Shown: positions 53,428-62,060, counted from the first letter of the stretch. The stretch is DNA of 64,000 nucleotides from Shouchella hunanensis (GCF_028735875.1 NZ_CP117834.1:372001-436000); one strand, 5' to 3'. Notes: generated from the letters alone by a model not told the origin. Made by a program: numbers and translations.

Positions 53428-55487
53428 GTATCGACTCCTTCGTTAATAAATCGCATTAAAAATGTTTTACTTTTTTCTTCAAGCAACGATTGGATGCTTG
53501 AAATGGTTTCTTCTTTAAAAACTTTCGTTTGTTCCTCCGATTCAATCAACAGGATACTTAAGTAACTCATATAAGCAAGCTGTTGCTCTGTTAAATCAAG
53601 AGGAGCTAGCATTAAGATAACCCTAGCAATGTCTTCTTTTTCTCCTGCCATCGATAACACAGAAGTAGATCGGCTTAATGTTAGTATCCCAAAAACAGGC
53701 GCAAGTATATCTTCTGTACGTGTATGATATAAAGCCATACCCGCATTTGGAATTGCTAACCCTCCAAGTTCTTCCCGCTCTTTTAAAGCCCTAAGAACCT
53801 GGTCGTGTTTTTTTACTTTACCCTTTTTTTCAAGATCCTCAACAACATTATCTAGGTCGTTTTCTACGGTATCAATACGACAATGAAACACAGAATCAAG
53901 GACTTGTTCCATAAACAAGCTCATTGTTGTAATGTCCTTCATTGTTATAGGTGTCTGCAGCTCTCTAACTGAAGGAACGGTTACCATTGGCGGCTGTTCA
54001 TTTTGACGATCTAGATACGTTTGAATCATCTTCACTTCATTGTCTGTTAAAACAGGACTAACATGGATTGCTTGACGCTTTCGCTCATTAATACGAACAG
54101 TAGACAAAAATAAATCAAAAGAATGAGGATCGTATTGATTTAAATCTAATAGTGAGGCTAACGTAATCGATTGAACTTCAGGAAATTCATCTCGAATCCG
54201 ACTAGACAGCATTCGAGCTGATCCGATCCCACTCGAACATACAACAAGCGCACGAATGGGTCCACGGTTACGATTTCTTGTAATGACCGCACCAAAGTGT
54301 AACGTTAAAAAACCAATTTCTTCATCTGGTAGTTCAATTGGCGAAAATACTTTTCCTGCTTTTTCTTTTGTAACATTGAATAGCGAACCGTAGTCTGCTT
54401 TAATTTTGTCGAGAAGCGGATTGTGTATTTTCATATGCTGCTCAACTCGATAAATCGTAGGTCTCAAGTGTGCAAGTAGTCCTTGAAAAAAGGAAGGATC
54501 GCTAAAGGAAATACGTAATGCCTCTTCCATTTCTCTTATAAGCGCTTTTACCCGATAAGACAGTTCAGGGTTCCCTTTTATAAACGTTTCTTCAAAAGGT
54601 TGAGACGTTCTCGTCCCTCGTAAATGCATGACTAAATAGCCGACTTCTTCTTTTGGAATATGAATATGAAACGTCTTCTCTAGCGCTTTTGCCAAGCTCT
54701 GCGCTAATGGCAACACATCTTTTTCCCGTTCTAGCACTTCTAGCTGCATAGCATCCATTTGAATCTTTTCACCTTGGCGAATTCGCTCGATTGCCAATGT
54801 AATATGAACGACGAGGGCTATATACGACTGGTCGGTTAATCGCTCCAAAGCCTCAGCATGAAGTTGAGCTAATGTTTTCTGAACGTTTCGTATTGTCACT
54901 AGATCAACGAAATGAAGCAAACGATTCGCTACTTCTTGTTGTAAATCCTCAGAAAAAACCGCATGATAAAACGTCTCTTCTGTTAAATGCTCTGAAAGAA
55001 CAGCCGACATCGCTCGTCGTATAGACGTTTCGGTTCCAATTGCTTCAACCCCAAACCCTCTTTTTCGAACAAGTTCAATGCCAAAACGTTCAAGCCACTC
55101 ACTCGCCTTATATAAGTCAGAACTAACGGTTGCTACTGCGACGTCTAACTCTTTTGCAAGGGCATAAAGTTTTACTGGCCCTTTCGCATCTAATAAGGTA
55201 GCAAGCAGTAGACTCACTCGTTCTTCTGCTGTTAAATGCTCTTGTTTGTTGTCCACTAATTTGGTTGCAAGCTTCTGCTTCGCTTCGATTGTGCCAAGAA
55301 CTCTAACACGCGGTTTTCGCTGTAGCGTTAATTCATTCGTTTTAAGCGTCTTTTCTACATCTTTTAAATCGCGTTGAACAGTACGGAGACTAACCGAGGC
55401 CATTTCCGCTAGTTCTTTTATGCTCAATCCCATTTCATGATCCAGCAGCGTTTTAATGAGTATACGCTCTCTCGCCGTTAAGAACAC
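53424..55487 (-). CDS. mtlR: Mannitol operon activator MtlR (PRD-containing)
   Basis: 687 residues from GTG at 55487 (TTGGAGG eight bases upstream). Order: HTH domains (ELAEMASVSLRTVQRDLK near residue 25), two PTS-regulation domains, a GatB-like EIIB domain with Cys in VVCSSGIGSARML, and a C-terminal EIIA-like domain with His in ALYHTRTED. Phosphorylation by HPr activates and by MtlF/MtlA restrains such regulators. It lies inside the operon between mtlA and mtlF, the Geobacillus arrangement. A stem-loop separates it from mtlA. Confidence 0.92.
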   Translation of the reverse strand: MFLTARERILIKTLLDHEMGLSIKELAEMASVSLRTVQRDLKDVEKTLKTNELTLQRKPRVRVLGTIEAKQKLATKLVDNKQEHLTAEERVSLLLATLLDAKGPVKLYALAKELDVAVATVSSDLYKASEWLERFGIELVRKRGFGVEAIGTETSIRRAMSAVLSEHLTEETFYHAVFSEDLQQEVANRLLHFVDLVTIRNVQKTLAQLHAEALERLTDQSYIALVVHITLAIERIRQGEKIQMDAMQLEVLEREKDVLPLAQSLAKALEKTFHIHIPKEEVGYLVMHLRGTRTSQPFEETFIKGNPELSYRVKALIREMEEALRISFSDPSFFQGLLAHLRPTIYRVEQHMKIHNPLLDKIKADYGSLFNVTKEKAGKVFSPIELPDEEIGFLTLHFGAVITRNRNRGPIRALVVCSSGIGSARMLSSRIRDEFPEVQSITLASLLDLNQYDPHSFDLFLSTVRINERKRQAIHVSPVLTDNEVKMIQTYLDRQNEQPPMVTVPSVRELQTPITMKDITTMSLFMEQVLDSVFHCRIDTVENDLDNVVEDLEKKGKVKKHDQVLRALKEREELGGLAIPNAGMALYHTRTEDILAPVFGILTLSRSTSVLSMAGEKEDIARVILMLAPLDLTEQQLAYMSYLSILLIESEEQTKVFKEETISSIQSLLEEKSKTFLMRFINEGVDT

Positions 55488-55513
55488 AATAAAAACCTCC
55501 AATTACAGCAGGA

Positions 55514-55537
55514 AGCACCCCTAGAGTTAGGGATGCT
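55514..55537 (-). other. Intercistronic stem-loop between mtlA and mtlR
   Basis: AGCA-CCCTA / TAGGG-TGCT arms (one mismatch) around GAGT, just before the mtlR ribosome binding site. No U-run follows in the operon's direction, so it is more likely an mRNA-stability or processing element than a terminator. Confidence 0.5.
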
Positions 55538-55542
55538 ATTTT

Positions 55543-57264
55543 TTATTTCAAGCGTTCAATTAACTCATCATACTTCGGACTGTTCATGAAGTTTTCCACG
55601 GAAATGTGTTCAGCGTTTGGCTGTTTTTGTTTTGCACGCTCCGTTAAGTCTTTATGGGTAATCACAATGTCAGCATCCGACGGAATAGAATTAATTGCTG
55701 TATTCGATATATGGATACCCTCAATGTTTGCCTTCTTAAACTTATTTTTTAATAAAGAGGCACCCATTGCACTTGACCCCATTCCGGCATCACACGCAAA
55801 GATAATTTTATCAACTTCTTCTTTTGTCGCTTCTGATGAAACAGGCTCCTCTATCGATTGACCACCTTTTAAATCTTCAATAATTTCATTATAGCGTGGG
55901 CTATTCATAAAATTATCCACAGATACGTGTATAGCAGATGGATTCTTTTGCTTAGCACGCTCGGTAAGATCCTTATGGGTAATCACAAGATCGGCACTGT
56001 CTGGAATATTGCTAATGGACGTATTCGAAACCGACACGCCTTCAATTCCTGCTTTCTTCACGCGATCTTTCATAATGGACGCACCCATTGCACTCGAACC
56101 CATACCAGCATCACATGCGAAGATGATGGATGAAACGTTTTCGTATCCATTTCCTGTTTTTGAACCGCTTGTTGAAACAACAGAAGATTTCTTACCTTTC
56201 ATATCCTGCATCTTTGCTTGTGCTTCTTCAATATTGTCTTCCTCGCCTTTTTTGTCGAAGCGGAGGATAAGAGAAGCAATTACAAAGGAAACAACCGTCG
56301 CCACTAAGACCCCTAAAATAACACCTAGATAATCTCCCTGTGCTGTTAAAGCCATGATTGGAATAATACTTCCTGGTGAAGCTGGAGCAACTAAACCAAC
56401 TTGGAAGAGGTTAAATACAAATACTCCAGATGCACCACCAAAGATAACGGCAAGAAACATTAATGGTTTCATTAGTACATAAGGGAAGTAAATTTCATGA
56501 ATACCACCAATAAAATGAATGATACCAGCTCCATATGCAGAGCCTCGAGCAACACCTTTACCAAATATCATAAACGCTAGTAAAATACCTAAACCTGGAC
56601 CAGGGTTAGCTTCTAATAAGTAAAAGATTGATTTACCGAGAGTGTCAAATTGTGTTGCTGCTAAAGGTACGAGCACGCCATGATTGATGGCATTGTTTAA
56701 GAACAAGATTTTTGCTGGCTCAATAATAATACTTACAAGCGGTAATAAGCCAGTAGAGATAAGAAAATCTGCCCCTGCTCCTAGCGCACTTGTCAGTCCT
56801 TTTACAATTGGTGCTACAAGGAGTGATCCTATTACGGCTAAAGCAGCACCAATTAATCCAGCCGAGAAGTTGTTAACAAGCATTTCAAACCCTTGTCTAA
56901 TCTTCCCATCAACTAATTGGTCAAACTTTTTAATGGCATAACCACCAAGTGGCCCCATAATCATTGCTCCAATAAACATTGGTGCGTCTGGTACAGCTGC
57001 AATGACACCCATTACTGCTGTTGCCCCTACTACACCCCCGCGCATATCATGGACTAGCTTACCACCTGTATAAGCAATTAGTAGTGGTAGCAAGTAGTAG
57101 ATCATTGGTACAACCATGTTATCTAAAATTTGTATAAAGAAGAATGCATTAATAGCTGTGATAGTACCAAAAGCAATAAACGCGCCAATGTTTGGCATGA
57201 TCATGCTGCTTAAATTACTTCCGAATCGTTGTACACGGGATCGGATGCTTTTTTTCTCGGTCAT
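55543..57264 (-). CDS. mtlA: Mannitol-specific PTS permease EIICB with duplicated EIIB domain
   Basis: 573 residues. EIIC (about residues 15-340) has the usual membrane segments and the substrate loop near GGIHEIYFPYVLMKP. Two EIIB domains follow: residues 377-466 and 484-573, each with the phosphorylation motif FACDAGMGSSAMGAS (Cys384, Cys491) and ending NFMNSP.Y. Bacillus MtlA normally ends after one EIIB at roughly 470-480 residues. The 17-residue linker is GGQSIEEPVSSEATKEE. AGGAGG lies before the ATG. First gene of the mtl operon. Confidence 0.95.
   Translation of the reverse strand: MTEKKSIRSRVQRFGSNLSSMIMPNIGAFIAFGTITAINAFFFIQILDNMVVPMIYYLLPLLIAYTGGKLVHDMRGGVVGATAVMGVIAAVPDAPMFIGAMIMGPLGGYAIKKFDQLVDGKIRQGFEMLVNNFSAGLIGAALAVIGSLLVAPIVKGLTSALGAGADFLISTGLLPLVSIIIEPAKILFLNNAINHGVLVPLAATQFDTLGKSIFYLLEANPGPGLGILLAFMIFGKGVARGSAYGAGIIHFIGGIHEIYFPYVLMKPLMFLAVIFGGASGVFVFNLFQVGLVAPASPGSIIPIMALTAQGDYLGVILGVLVATVVSFVIASLILRFDKKGEEDNIEEAQAKMQDMKGKKSSVVSTSGSKTGNGYENVSSIIFACDAGMGSSAMGASIMKDRVKKAGIEGVSVSNTSISNIPDSADLVITHKDLTERAKQKNPSAIHVSVDNFMNSPRYNEIIEDLKGGQSIEEPVSSEATKEEVDKIIFACDAGMGSSAMGASLLKNKFKKANIEGIHISNTAINSIPSDADIVITHKDLTERAKQKQPNAEHISVENFMNSPKYDELIERLK
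55546..55815 (-). repeat. EIIB domain copy 2 of mtlA
   Basis: Ninety codons homologous to 55867-56136, 321 bases away. The copies differ at many codons, so the duplication is not recent, but all catalytic residues are kept in both. Confidence 0.85.
55867..56136 (-). repeat. EIIB domain copy 1 of mtlA
   Basis: Ninety codons, aligned without gaps to the second copy; the phosphocysteine loop is identical between copies. Confidence 0.85.
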
Positions 57265-57280
57265 ATTCGTTCCTCCTATT

Positions 57281-57299
57281 CAAGTAAGTACTTTACTTG
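57281..57299 (-). promoter_or_regulatory. Dyad immediately upstream of the mtlA ribosome binding site
   Basis: CAAGTAA / TTACTTG arms separated by five bases, ending a few bases before AGGAGG. Could be a leader hairpin or an operator. Confidence 0.45.
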
Positions 57300-57346
57300 C
57301 ATTGTATCCATCAATAGCTTGCCCTTCAAGAAAAGGAAAATACAAT

Positions 57347-57369
57347 TTCGTCGCACTCGTTGCGACAAA
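57347..57369 (-). promoter_or_regulatory. Candidate mtlA promoter/MtlR operator dyad
   Basis: On the minus strand TTGTCGCA and TGCGACGAA form a dyad with a five-base centre (core GTCGCA/TGCGAC perfect). Its first six bases can serve as -35, with TGTATT 18 bases further as a weak -10. MtlR as operator-binding protein is inferred from position. Confidence 0.5.
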
Positions 57370-57415
57370 ACTGTTAAAAGTGCTTTCTTTTATAATAGAA
57401 GAAACTGTTTTCAAC

Positions 57416-57444
57416 TTGATTGTTTTATACTTTCGTTGCATACT
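57416..57444 (+). promoter_or_regulatory. Promoter of the amino-acid ABC genes
   Basis: TTGATT, 17 bases, CATACT; about 30 bases before the binding-protein ATG. Confidence 0.5.
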
Positions 57445-57475
57445 TACAAAGTACATAGAATTAGGGGGAATTACG

Positions 57476-58303
57476 ATGATTAACAAACTTATTTTTCCTT
57501 CTTTGATTGCGACGGTTTTCCTTACCGCTTGCGGATCAAACGAAGACGATATAGCATCTGGAAACACAGCTTGGAATGCCATTCAAGAATCTGGAACGAT
57601 GACGGTCGCTACGGCTGGCACTTTGTTTCCGACTTCTTACCATTCGGAAGACGATCAATTGACTGGTTATGAAGTGGAACTTGTTAGGGAAATTGCTGCC
57701 ATTCTTGATGTTGAAGTTGAATTTGAGGAAATTGGCGTAGATACAATGACACAGGCCTTAAACAGTGGTCGTGTTCATATTGCTGCCAATAGTCTGACAA
57801 AAACGGAGGAGCGGGAACAAAACTTTGATTTTTCTACTCCATATAAATACTCGTTCGGAAGTGCCATCGTTCGAGAGGAAGATTTATCTGGCATTGAAAC
57901 GTTAGAAGACTTAGATGGAAAGATTGCGCTAGGAGCCATGAATACGACTTATATGCAAAAAGCAGAAGAATACGGCGCAACGCCAAAATTCTTTGATAAT
58001 GTCACAAATGACGTCTATTTAAGAGCAGTCGAAAATGGTCAAGGAGACGTTATTCTAAACGATTATTACCTTCAATCCATTACAGTCAATCATTTAACGG
58101 ATATTGATGTTCAAGTACATCCGACACTCTTTTACGATCCAAGCGAGCAAGGTATTATGCTTGCTAAAGACGAGCCTCTTTTACTTGAAGCGATAAATGA
58201 AGCCATTACACAACTATTAGAAGATGGAACAGCCGCATCGCTGTCTGAAGAATTTTTTGACGGCTATGATGTCACTCAACTTCCTGATATTGATTTTGAA
58301 TAA
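57476..58303 (+). CDS. Amino-acid ABC transporter substrate-binding lipoprotein
   Basis: 275 residues from the ATG at 57476 (AGGGGG eight bases upstream). The open frame begins 120 codons earlier but that part is antisense to mtlA. Lipobox LTAC at about residue 18; family-3 binding fold: GTMTVATAGTLFPTSYH, LTGYEVELVREIA, VDTMTQALNSGRVH. Relatives (TcyA/FliY) bind cystine or polar amino acids. The mature protein is strongly acidic. It is followed 18 bases later by the permease. Confidence 0.87.
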   Translation: MINKLIFPSLIATVFLTACGSNEDDIASGNTAWNAIQESGTMTVATAGTLFPTSYHSEDDQLTGYEVELVREIAAILDVEVEFEEIGVDTMTQALNSGRVHIAANSLTKTEEREQNFDFSTPYKYSFGSAIVREEDLSGIETLEDLDGKIALGAMNTTYMQKAEEYGATPKFFDNVTNDVYLRAVENGQGDVILNDYYLQSITVNHLTDIDVQVHPTLFYDPSEQGIMLAKDEPLLLEAINEAITQLLEDGTAASLSEEFFDGYDVTQLPDIDFE

Positions 58304-58321
58304 CATAAAGGGTGTTTAAGA

Positions 58322-58996
58322 ATGAGTTCTTTTGATCTGACACTTGCCATTGAATCGTTCCCCTATATTTTAAAAGGGCTTCAATATACTATGCTCGTTG
58401 CGGTTGTAAGCATGATCATTGCTTTAGTTCTTGGCTTTTTTCTAGCTTTAGGTAGGATGTCCAAGCATATTTATTTTCGCTGGCCAAGTATGCTTTTCAT
58501 TTCCTTTAATCGCGGTGTACCGATCCTTGTTCTACTTTTTCTTCTTTACGCTGCACTACCAGAACTTGGGTTTAGTTTAAGCACAGTCGCTGCGGCTATC
58601 GTCGCCTTCAGTTTAAATACTTCCGCCTACATCGCGGAAGTAAACCGTTCGGCACTTTCTTCCGTGCCTTTGGGGCAACATGAAGCTGGCTCTGTATTAG
58701 GGTTAAATAAATGGCAGACGATGCGCTACGTTATTTTGCCACAAGCGATTCGTATTGCGTTACCTCCGTTAAGCAACGTCTTTTTAACACTCATTAAATC
58801 CACTTCAATTGCCTCTACGATTGCGTTACCAGAATTAATGTATCAAGCACGCATAATCGGTGGTCGTGAATTCAATTACTTAACCGTCATTATTGTAGCA
58901 GCATTAATCTATTGGGTTGTTTGCTCTTTACTATCCTGGCTACAACGGTATTTAGAAAAACGCTACAATCACTACTTAGAACCAGAACAAAAATAA
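58322..58996 (+). CDS. Amino-acid ABC transporter permease (HisM/TcyB type)
   Basis: 224 residues, five membrane segments. The EAA loop is EAGSVLGLNKWQTMRYVILPQAIRI region, where the ATPase docks. AAAGGG lies before the ATG. No ATPase gene follows: a terminator and the opposite-strand yutM come next. The importer must borrow an ATPase from elsewhere, or the operon has lost its third gene. Confidence 0.88.
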   Translation: MSSFDLTLAIESFPYILKGLQYTMLVAVVSMIIALVLGFFLALGRMSKHIYFRWPSMLFISFNRGVPILVLLFLLYAALPELGFSLSTVAAAIVAFSLNTSAYIAEVNRSALSSVPLGQHEAGSVLGLNKWQTMRYVILPQAIRIALPPLSNVFLTLIKSTSIASTIALPELMYQARIIGGREFNYLTVIIVAALIYWVVCSLLSWLQRYLEKRYNHYLEPEQK

Positions 58997-58998
58997 GA

Positions 58999-59024
58999 AG
59001 AACCGAAGCAAACGCTTCGGTTCT
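58999..59024. terminator. Bidirectional terminator permease/yutM
   Basis: AGAACCGAAGC / GCTTCGGTTCT perfect arms around AAAC, T-rich tail. Confidence 0.87.
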
Positions 59025-59029
59025 TTGTT

Positions 59030-59383
59030 TTAACAGTTTTCTGGTGTACCGGCATTTGTTGCGGTTCTGAATGAAGAGCCACACCCACAATTGGCGATCG
59101 CGTTAGGATTATCAATCGTAAAGCCGCCACCCATCATATTTTGTTTATAGTCAATGACTAGTCCTTTAATAATTGGTTCACTTTCCTGGTCAACAATAAC
59201 GTCAATTCCATTTACTTGGAATGCTGTATCGTCCTCTGTCTTCTCATCATCAAAGCCCATGCCATAGGAAAGACCAGAACAGCCTCCGCCTTGTACACCG
59301 ATTCGGAGCTTTAGTGACTCGTCACCTTCCTCTTTCTTCATGGAAAGAATTTGCGCTGCCGCTGCATCTGTAAGAGTAATCAT
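59030..59383 (-). CDS. yutM: HesB/IscA-family iron-sulfur carrier YutM
   Basis: 117 residues, A-type carrier. Three conserved Cys: GGGCSGLSYGM near residue 35 and CGCGSSF near residue 99. Delivers Fe-S clusters or iron to target enzymes; mqnE two genes away is an Fe-S enzyme, though no functional link is shown. B. subtilis yutM is near dapF (yutL), the same neighbourhood. Confidence 0.92.
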   Translation of the reverse strand: MITLTDAAAAQILSMKKEEGDESLKLRIGVQGGGCSGLSYGMGFDDEKTEDDTAFQVNGIDVIVDQESEPIIKGLVIDYKQNMMGGGFTIDNPNAIANCGCGSSFRTATNAGTPENC

Positions 59384-59446
59384 GTTCGTGCCTCCCTTTT
59401 TTCTTTCCTATAGTATAGACCTTTTTGTTTTTATACTCAAGTTTTT

Positions 59447-59617
59447 CTACTCTAAGGGTGATTGGTCTTTACGCATTAATCGATTATGTATATCGTCAAT
59501 TTGTTCGCTGTATGTCAATACAAGAGGATGATTTAAACCATGACGCTTAGCCGCTTGCAGCATTTCATAGCGCAACAGCTCCAGCCTTTCCAAACATAGG
59601 TCATTCCGTACGTTCAT
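59447..59617 (-). CDS. Spo0E-like sporulation regulator (aspartyl-phosphate phosphatase family)
   Basis: 56 residues: helix one LCLERLELLRYEMLQAAKRH, turn GLNHPLV, helix two LTYSEQIDDIHNRLMRK. The S-x-x-x-D motif (SEQID) of Spo0E/YisI/YnzD phosphatases is present, with Asp as the key residue. Such proteins dephosphorylate Spo0A~P and delay sporulation. GAGGT precedes the ATG by four bases. It is too short for length-limited ORF calling. Confidence 0.75.
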   Translation of the reverse strand: MNVRNDLCLERLELLRYEMLQAAKRHGLNHPLVLTYSEQIDDIHNRLMRKDQSPLE

Positions 59618-59756
59618 TTTACCTCACACCTCAATTTTATAAGTATTCACCAACCTGTATATTACATCGTACACCTACCGTGTTTCAATAAGTCATTCTA
59701 CTTATTTTCTTCCTTGTGTCTGTTTCACGTTTCTTTCTTTCTTAAAAGTGTAGTAG

Positions 59757-59762
59757 TATAAT
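59757..59762 (+). promoter_or_regulatory. -10 element of the mqnE promoter
   Basis: Perfect TATAAT; the -35 17 bases upstream (TTTCTT) is weak. Confidence 0.45.
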
Positions 59763-59830
59763 AGAATGTGAAATCAACAAAAAGACTTCGTTATGTGCAT
59801 CAAGCGATGTTTTAAAGGAGGATTCCGAAG

Positions 59831-60925
59831 ATGAGTGTGCTTTTGACAGACACAAACCTTCAAAACGTAAAAGAGAAAGTTTTGAACGGTGAACGCTTAT
59901 CCATAGAAGATGGTCTAACATTATACGAAACACCAGATTTACTGGGTGTTGCTCAATTAGCTAATCTTGTAAACGAAAGAAAGAATGGTCAAAACGTTTA
60001 TTTTATTGAAAACCTCTATATTAATCCGACAAATGTATGTGAGGCAAATTGTGGCTTTTGCGGGTTTAAACGGAAGCCAGGTGAAGAAGGTGCCTACACA
60101 ATGGACGAAGAAGCGTTGTTAAAATACGTTTCTGACCGTTGGAACGATAATATTCGAGAGTTTCATATTGTTGGTGGTCACAACAATGAAGTCGGCTTTG
60201 ACTATTACGTCAATATCGTTAAAACATTGAAGAAACATTATCCACAGGTAACAGTAAAAGCATATACTGGCGCCGAGATTGAATTCTTCTCCCGTCTCGC
60301 TGGCATTTCTATGAAAGAAGTGATTCAAACGTTAATGGATGCTGGCCTATCAACACTTACAGGTGGTGGTGCTGAGATATTAACGGAGCGCTACCGTGCC
60401 ATTATGAGCCCTGAAAAAGCTTCTACTGACCAATGGCTTGAAGCACACGAAACGGCGCACAACCTTGGTTTACGCACGCATTCAACGATGCTCTATGGCT
60501 CAGTTGAATCAAAAGAAGAACGTTTGATTCATATGCAACGAGTACGTGAGCTACAGGACCGTACAAATGGGTTTATGGTATTTATTCCACTAGCGATGCA
60601 GCCAAGAAACGTGAAAGCTGGGTTAAATAGACGAACGTCTGCTTACGACGATATGAGAACCATTGCAGTTAGTCGCTTAATGCTTGATAACTTCCCTCAT
60701 ATTAAAGCCTACTGGATTAATATTGGCGTTCAACTTACACAAATGGCATTAACATTTGGATCAAGCGATATCCATGGTACATTAATTGAAGAACGGATTT
60801 CTCATTCTGTCGGCGCCTTAACGTCTGCCGGTATTACGAGAAAAGAATTAATTCATATGATTAAGAGTGCAGGAAAAAATCCGGTTGAGCGAGATACGTT
60901 CTACAACATTATTAAAGAATACTAA
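59831..60925 (+). CDS. mqnE: Aminofutalosine synthase MqnE (radical SAM)
   Basis: 364 residues. The radical-SAM cluster motif Cys-x3-Cys-x2-Cys is in NVCEANCGFCGF near residue 72; C-terminal PVERDTFYN is typical of MqnE rather than MqnC. It joins 3-enolpyruvyl-benzoate to SAM in the futalosine route to menaquinone, used by some alkaliphilic bacilli instead of the MenFDHCEB route of B. subtilis. AAAGGAGG lies nine bases before the ATG. It stands alone; mqnA, B, C and D are not in the window. Confidence 0.88.
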   Translation: MSVLLTDTNLQNVKEKVLNGERLSIEDGLTLYETPDLLGVAQLANLVNERKNGQNVYFIENLYINPTNVCEANCGFCGFKRKPGEEGAYTMDEEALLKYVSDRWNDNIREFHIVGGHNNEVGFDYYVNIVKTLKKHYPQVTVKAYTGAEIEFFSRLAGISMKEVIQTLMDAGLSTLTGGGAEILTERYRAIMSPEKASTDQWLEAHETAHNLGLRTHSTMLYGSVESKEERLIHMQRVRELQDRTNGFMVFIPLAMQPRNVKAGLNRRTSAYDDMRTIAVSRLMLDNFPHIKAYWINIGVQLTQMALTFGSSDIHGTLIEERISHSVGALTSAGITRKELIHMIKSAGKNPVERDTFYNIIKEY

Positions 60926-60927
60926 AC

Positions 60928-60963
60928 AAAAAAGCTTGGGGCTTATTCGCCCCAAGCTTTTTT
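60928..60963. terminator. Bidirectional terminator mqnE/dapF
   Basis: AAAAAAGCTTGGGGC / GCCCCAAGCTTTTTT arms around TTATTC. Confidence 0.9.
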
Positions 60964-61814
60964 TACAAGCACACATCCCCACTGCATATATATTCAGCAG
61001 GGCCTTTCATCCACACATCTCCATCATCTTTCCACGTGATCTGTAAATCCCCACCTAATAAGTGCACAGTAACCTCTGATTCTTTCTCTAAGTGACCATT
61101 CAAAACACCTGCTACTACTGCTGCGCAAGCACCCGTTCCACAAGCCTGTGTTATACCGGAACCTCTCTCCCACACGCGGAAGTGAATTTCCTTTGGGCTC
61201 ACAACTTCAACCCATTCGACGTTTACCCACTCAGGAAACCGGTCATGTTTTTCAATTAAAGGGCCAATTTCTTTAACTGGCGCCTTCTCAATTGAGTCGA
61301 TAAATTGAACAGCATGTGGATTCCCCATAGAGACGGCGGTTACTCTAATGTCTTGATGGTACACAGGGATCACTTCGTTAACGATCATTGCCTCACTATG
61401 CTCGTTTTTCATAGGAATTTCTTTTGCTAACAAACGTGGTTGTCCCATATTAACCGTTACAGATTGAACACAATTTTCATGGTCAACTGAAACGGTTGCT
61501 TCAACATTTCCACCTAACGTTTCAATTGTAAAAGAAGTTGTTGTTACAAGTCCATGCTCATAGCTATATTTTGCTACACAGCGCAAACCGTTGCCACAGT
61601 TCTTCGCTTCTGATCCATCATTGTTAAACACTCTCATTTTGACTGCTGCAGTTTGCGATGGATAGATCAAAATCATCCCATCGCTTCCGATACCTTTATT
61701 CTTATCTGCTAATCGTACAGCGGTTTCACTTAATTGCTTTTCGGGTAAGTTTTCATTAAACATATTGACATACACATAGCTATTCCCTAAACCATGCATT
61801 TTTGTAAATTTCAT
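60963..61814 (-). CDS. dapF: Diaminopimelate epimerase
   Basis: 283 residues. Both catalytic Cys are visible: [16 protein letters not shown] near residue 73 and [11 protein letters not shown] near residue 226. Interconverts LL- and meso-diaminopimelate for lysine and peptidoglycan. Six bases downstream of a small Cys-rich gene, so likely co-transcribed. Confidence 0.96.
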   Translation of the reverse strand: MKFTKMHGLGNSYVYVNMFNENLPEKQLSETAVRLADKNKGIGSDGMILIYPSQTAAVKMRVFNNDGSEAKNCGNGLRCVAKYSYEHGLVTTTSFTIETLGGNVEATVSVDHENCVQSVTVNMGQPRLLAKEIPMKNEHSEAMIVNEVIPVYHQDIRVTAVSMGNPHAVQFIDSIEKAPVKEIGPLIEKHDRFPEWVNVEWVEVVSPKEIHFRVWERGSGITQACGTGACAAVVAGVLNGHLEKESEVTVHLLGGDLQITWKDDGDVWMKGPAEYICSGDVCL

Positions 61815-61820
61815 CTTGTT

Positions 61821-62060
61821 TCACCCTCTTAATGGTTGGTCTGCCCAGAAGTAATCATCATCTGCCTCTATTATTGTCATAACCGTATGACAGCAAGGCA
61901 TATTTAAACGAACTTTAAACTGTTCTTTTGCGCGTTTTACGTCTTTTGGCTTCATGTTCGTTAACACATGTTCTTGCTTACAAAAAGGACATTCTTCAAT
62001 ATAGATATCTTTACCTTGTACTTCATATGGCCAAGTGTGACTAAATGGTAAAGGGTGCAC
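61821..62060 (-). CDS. Small putative zinc-binding protein upstream of dapF
   Basis: 79 residues, GTG start with GGAGGAG upstream. Cys/His pairs CPFC (residues 24-27) and PCCH (residues 55-58) could bind one zinc ion as a small ribbon. I do not recognise a named family. Probably in one transcript with dapF. It has no membrane segment or signal. Confidence 0.65.
   Translation of the reverse strand: MHPLPFSHTWPYEVQGKDIYIEECPFCKQEHVLTNMKPKDVKRAKEQFKVRLNMPCCHTVMTIIEADDDYFWADQPLRG

Noticed and set aside
57116-57475. 120-codon N-terminal extension of the amino-acid binding protein
   Set aside because: It is antisense to mtlA, contains the promoter, and precedes the real start with its lipoprotein signal and AGGGGG site at 57476.
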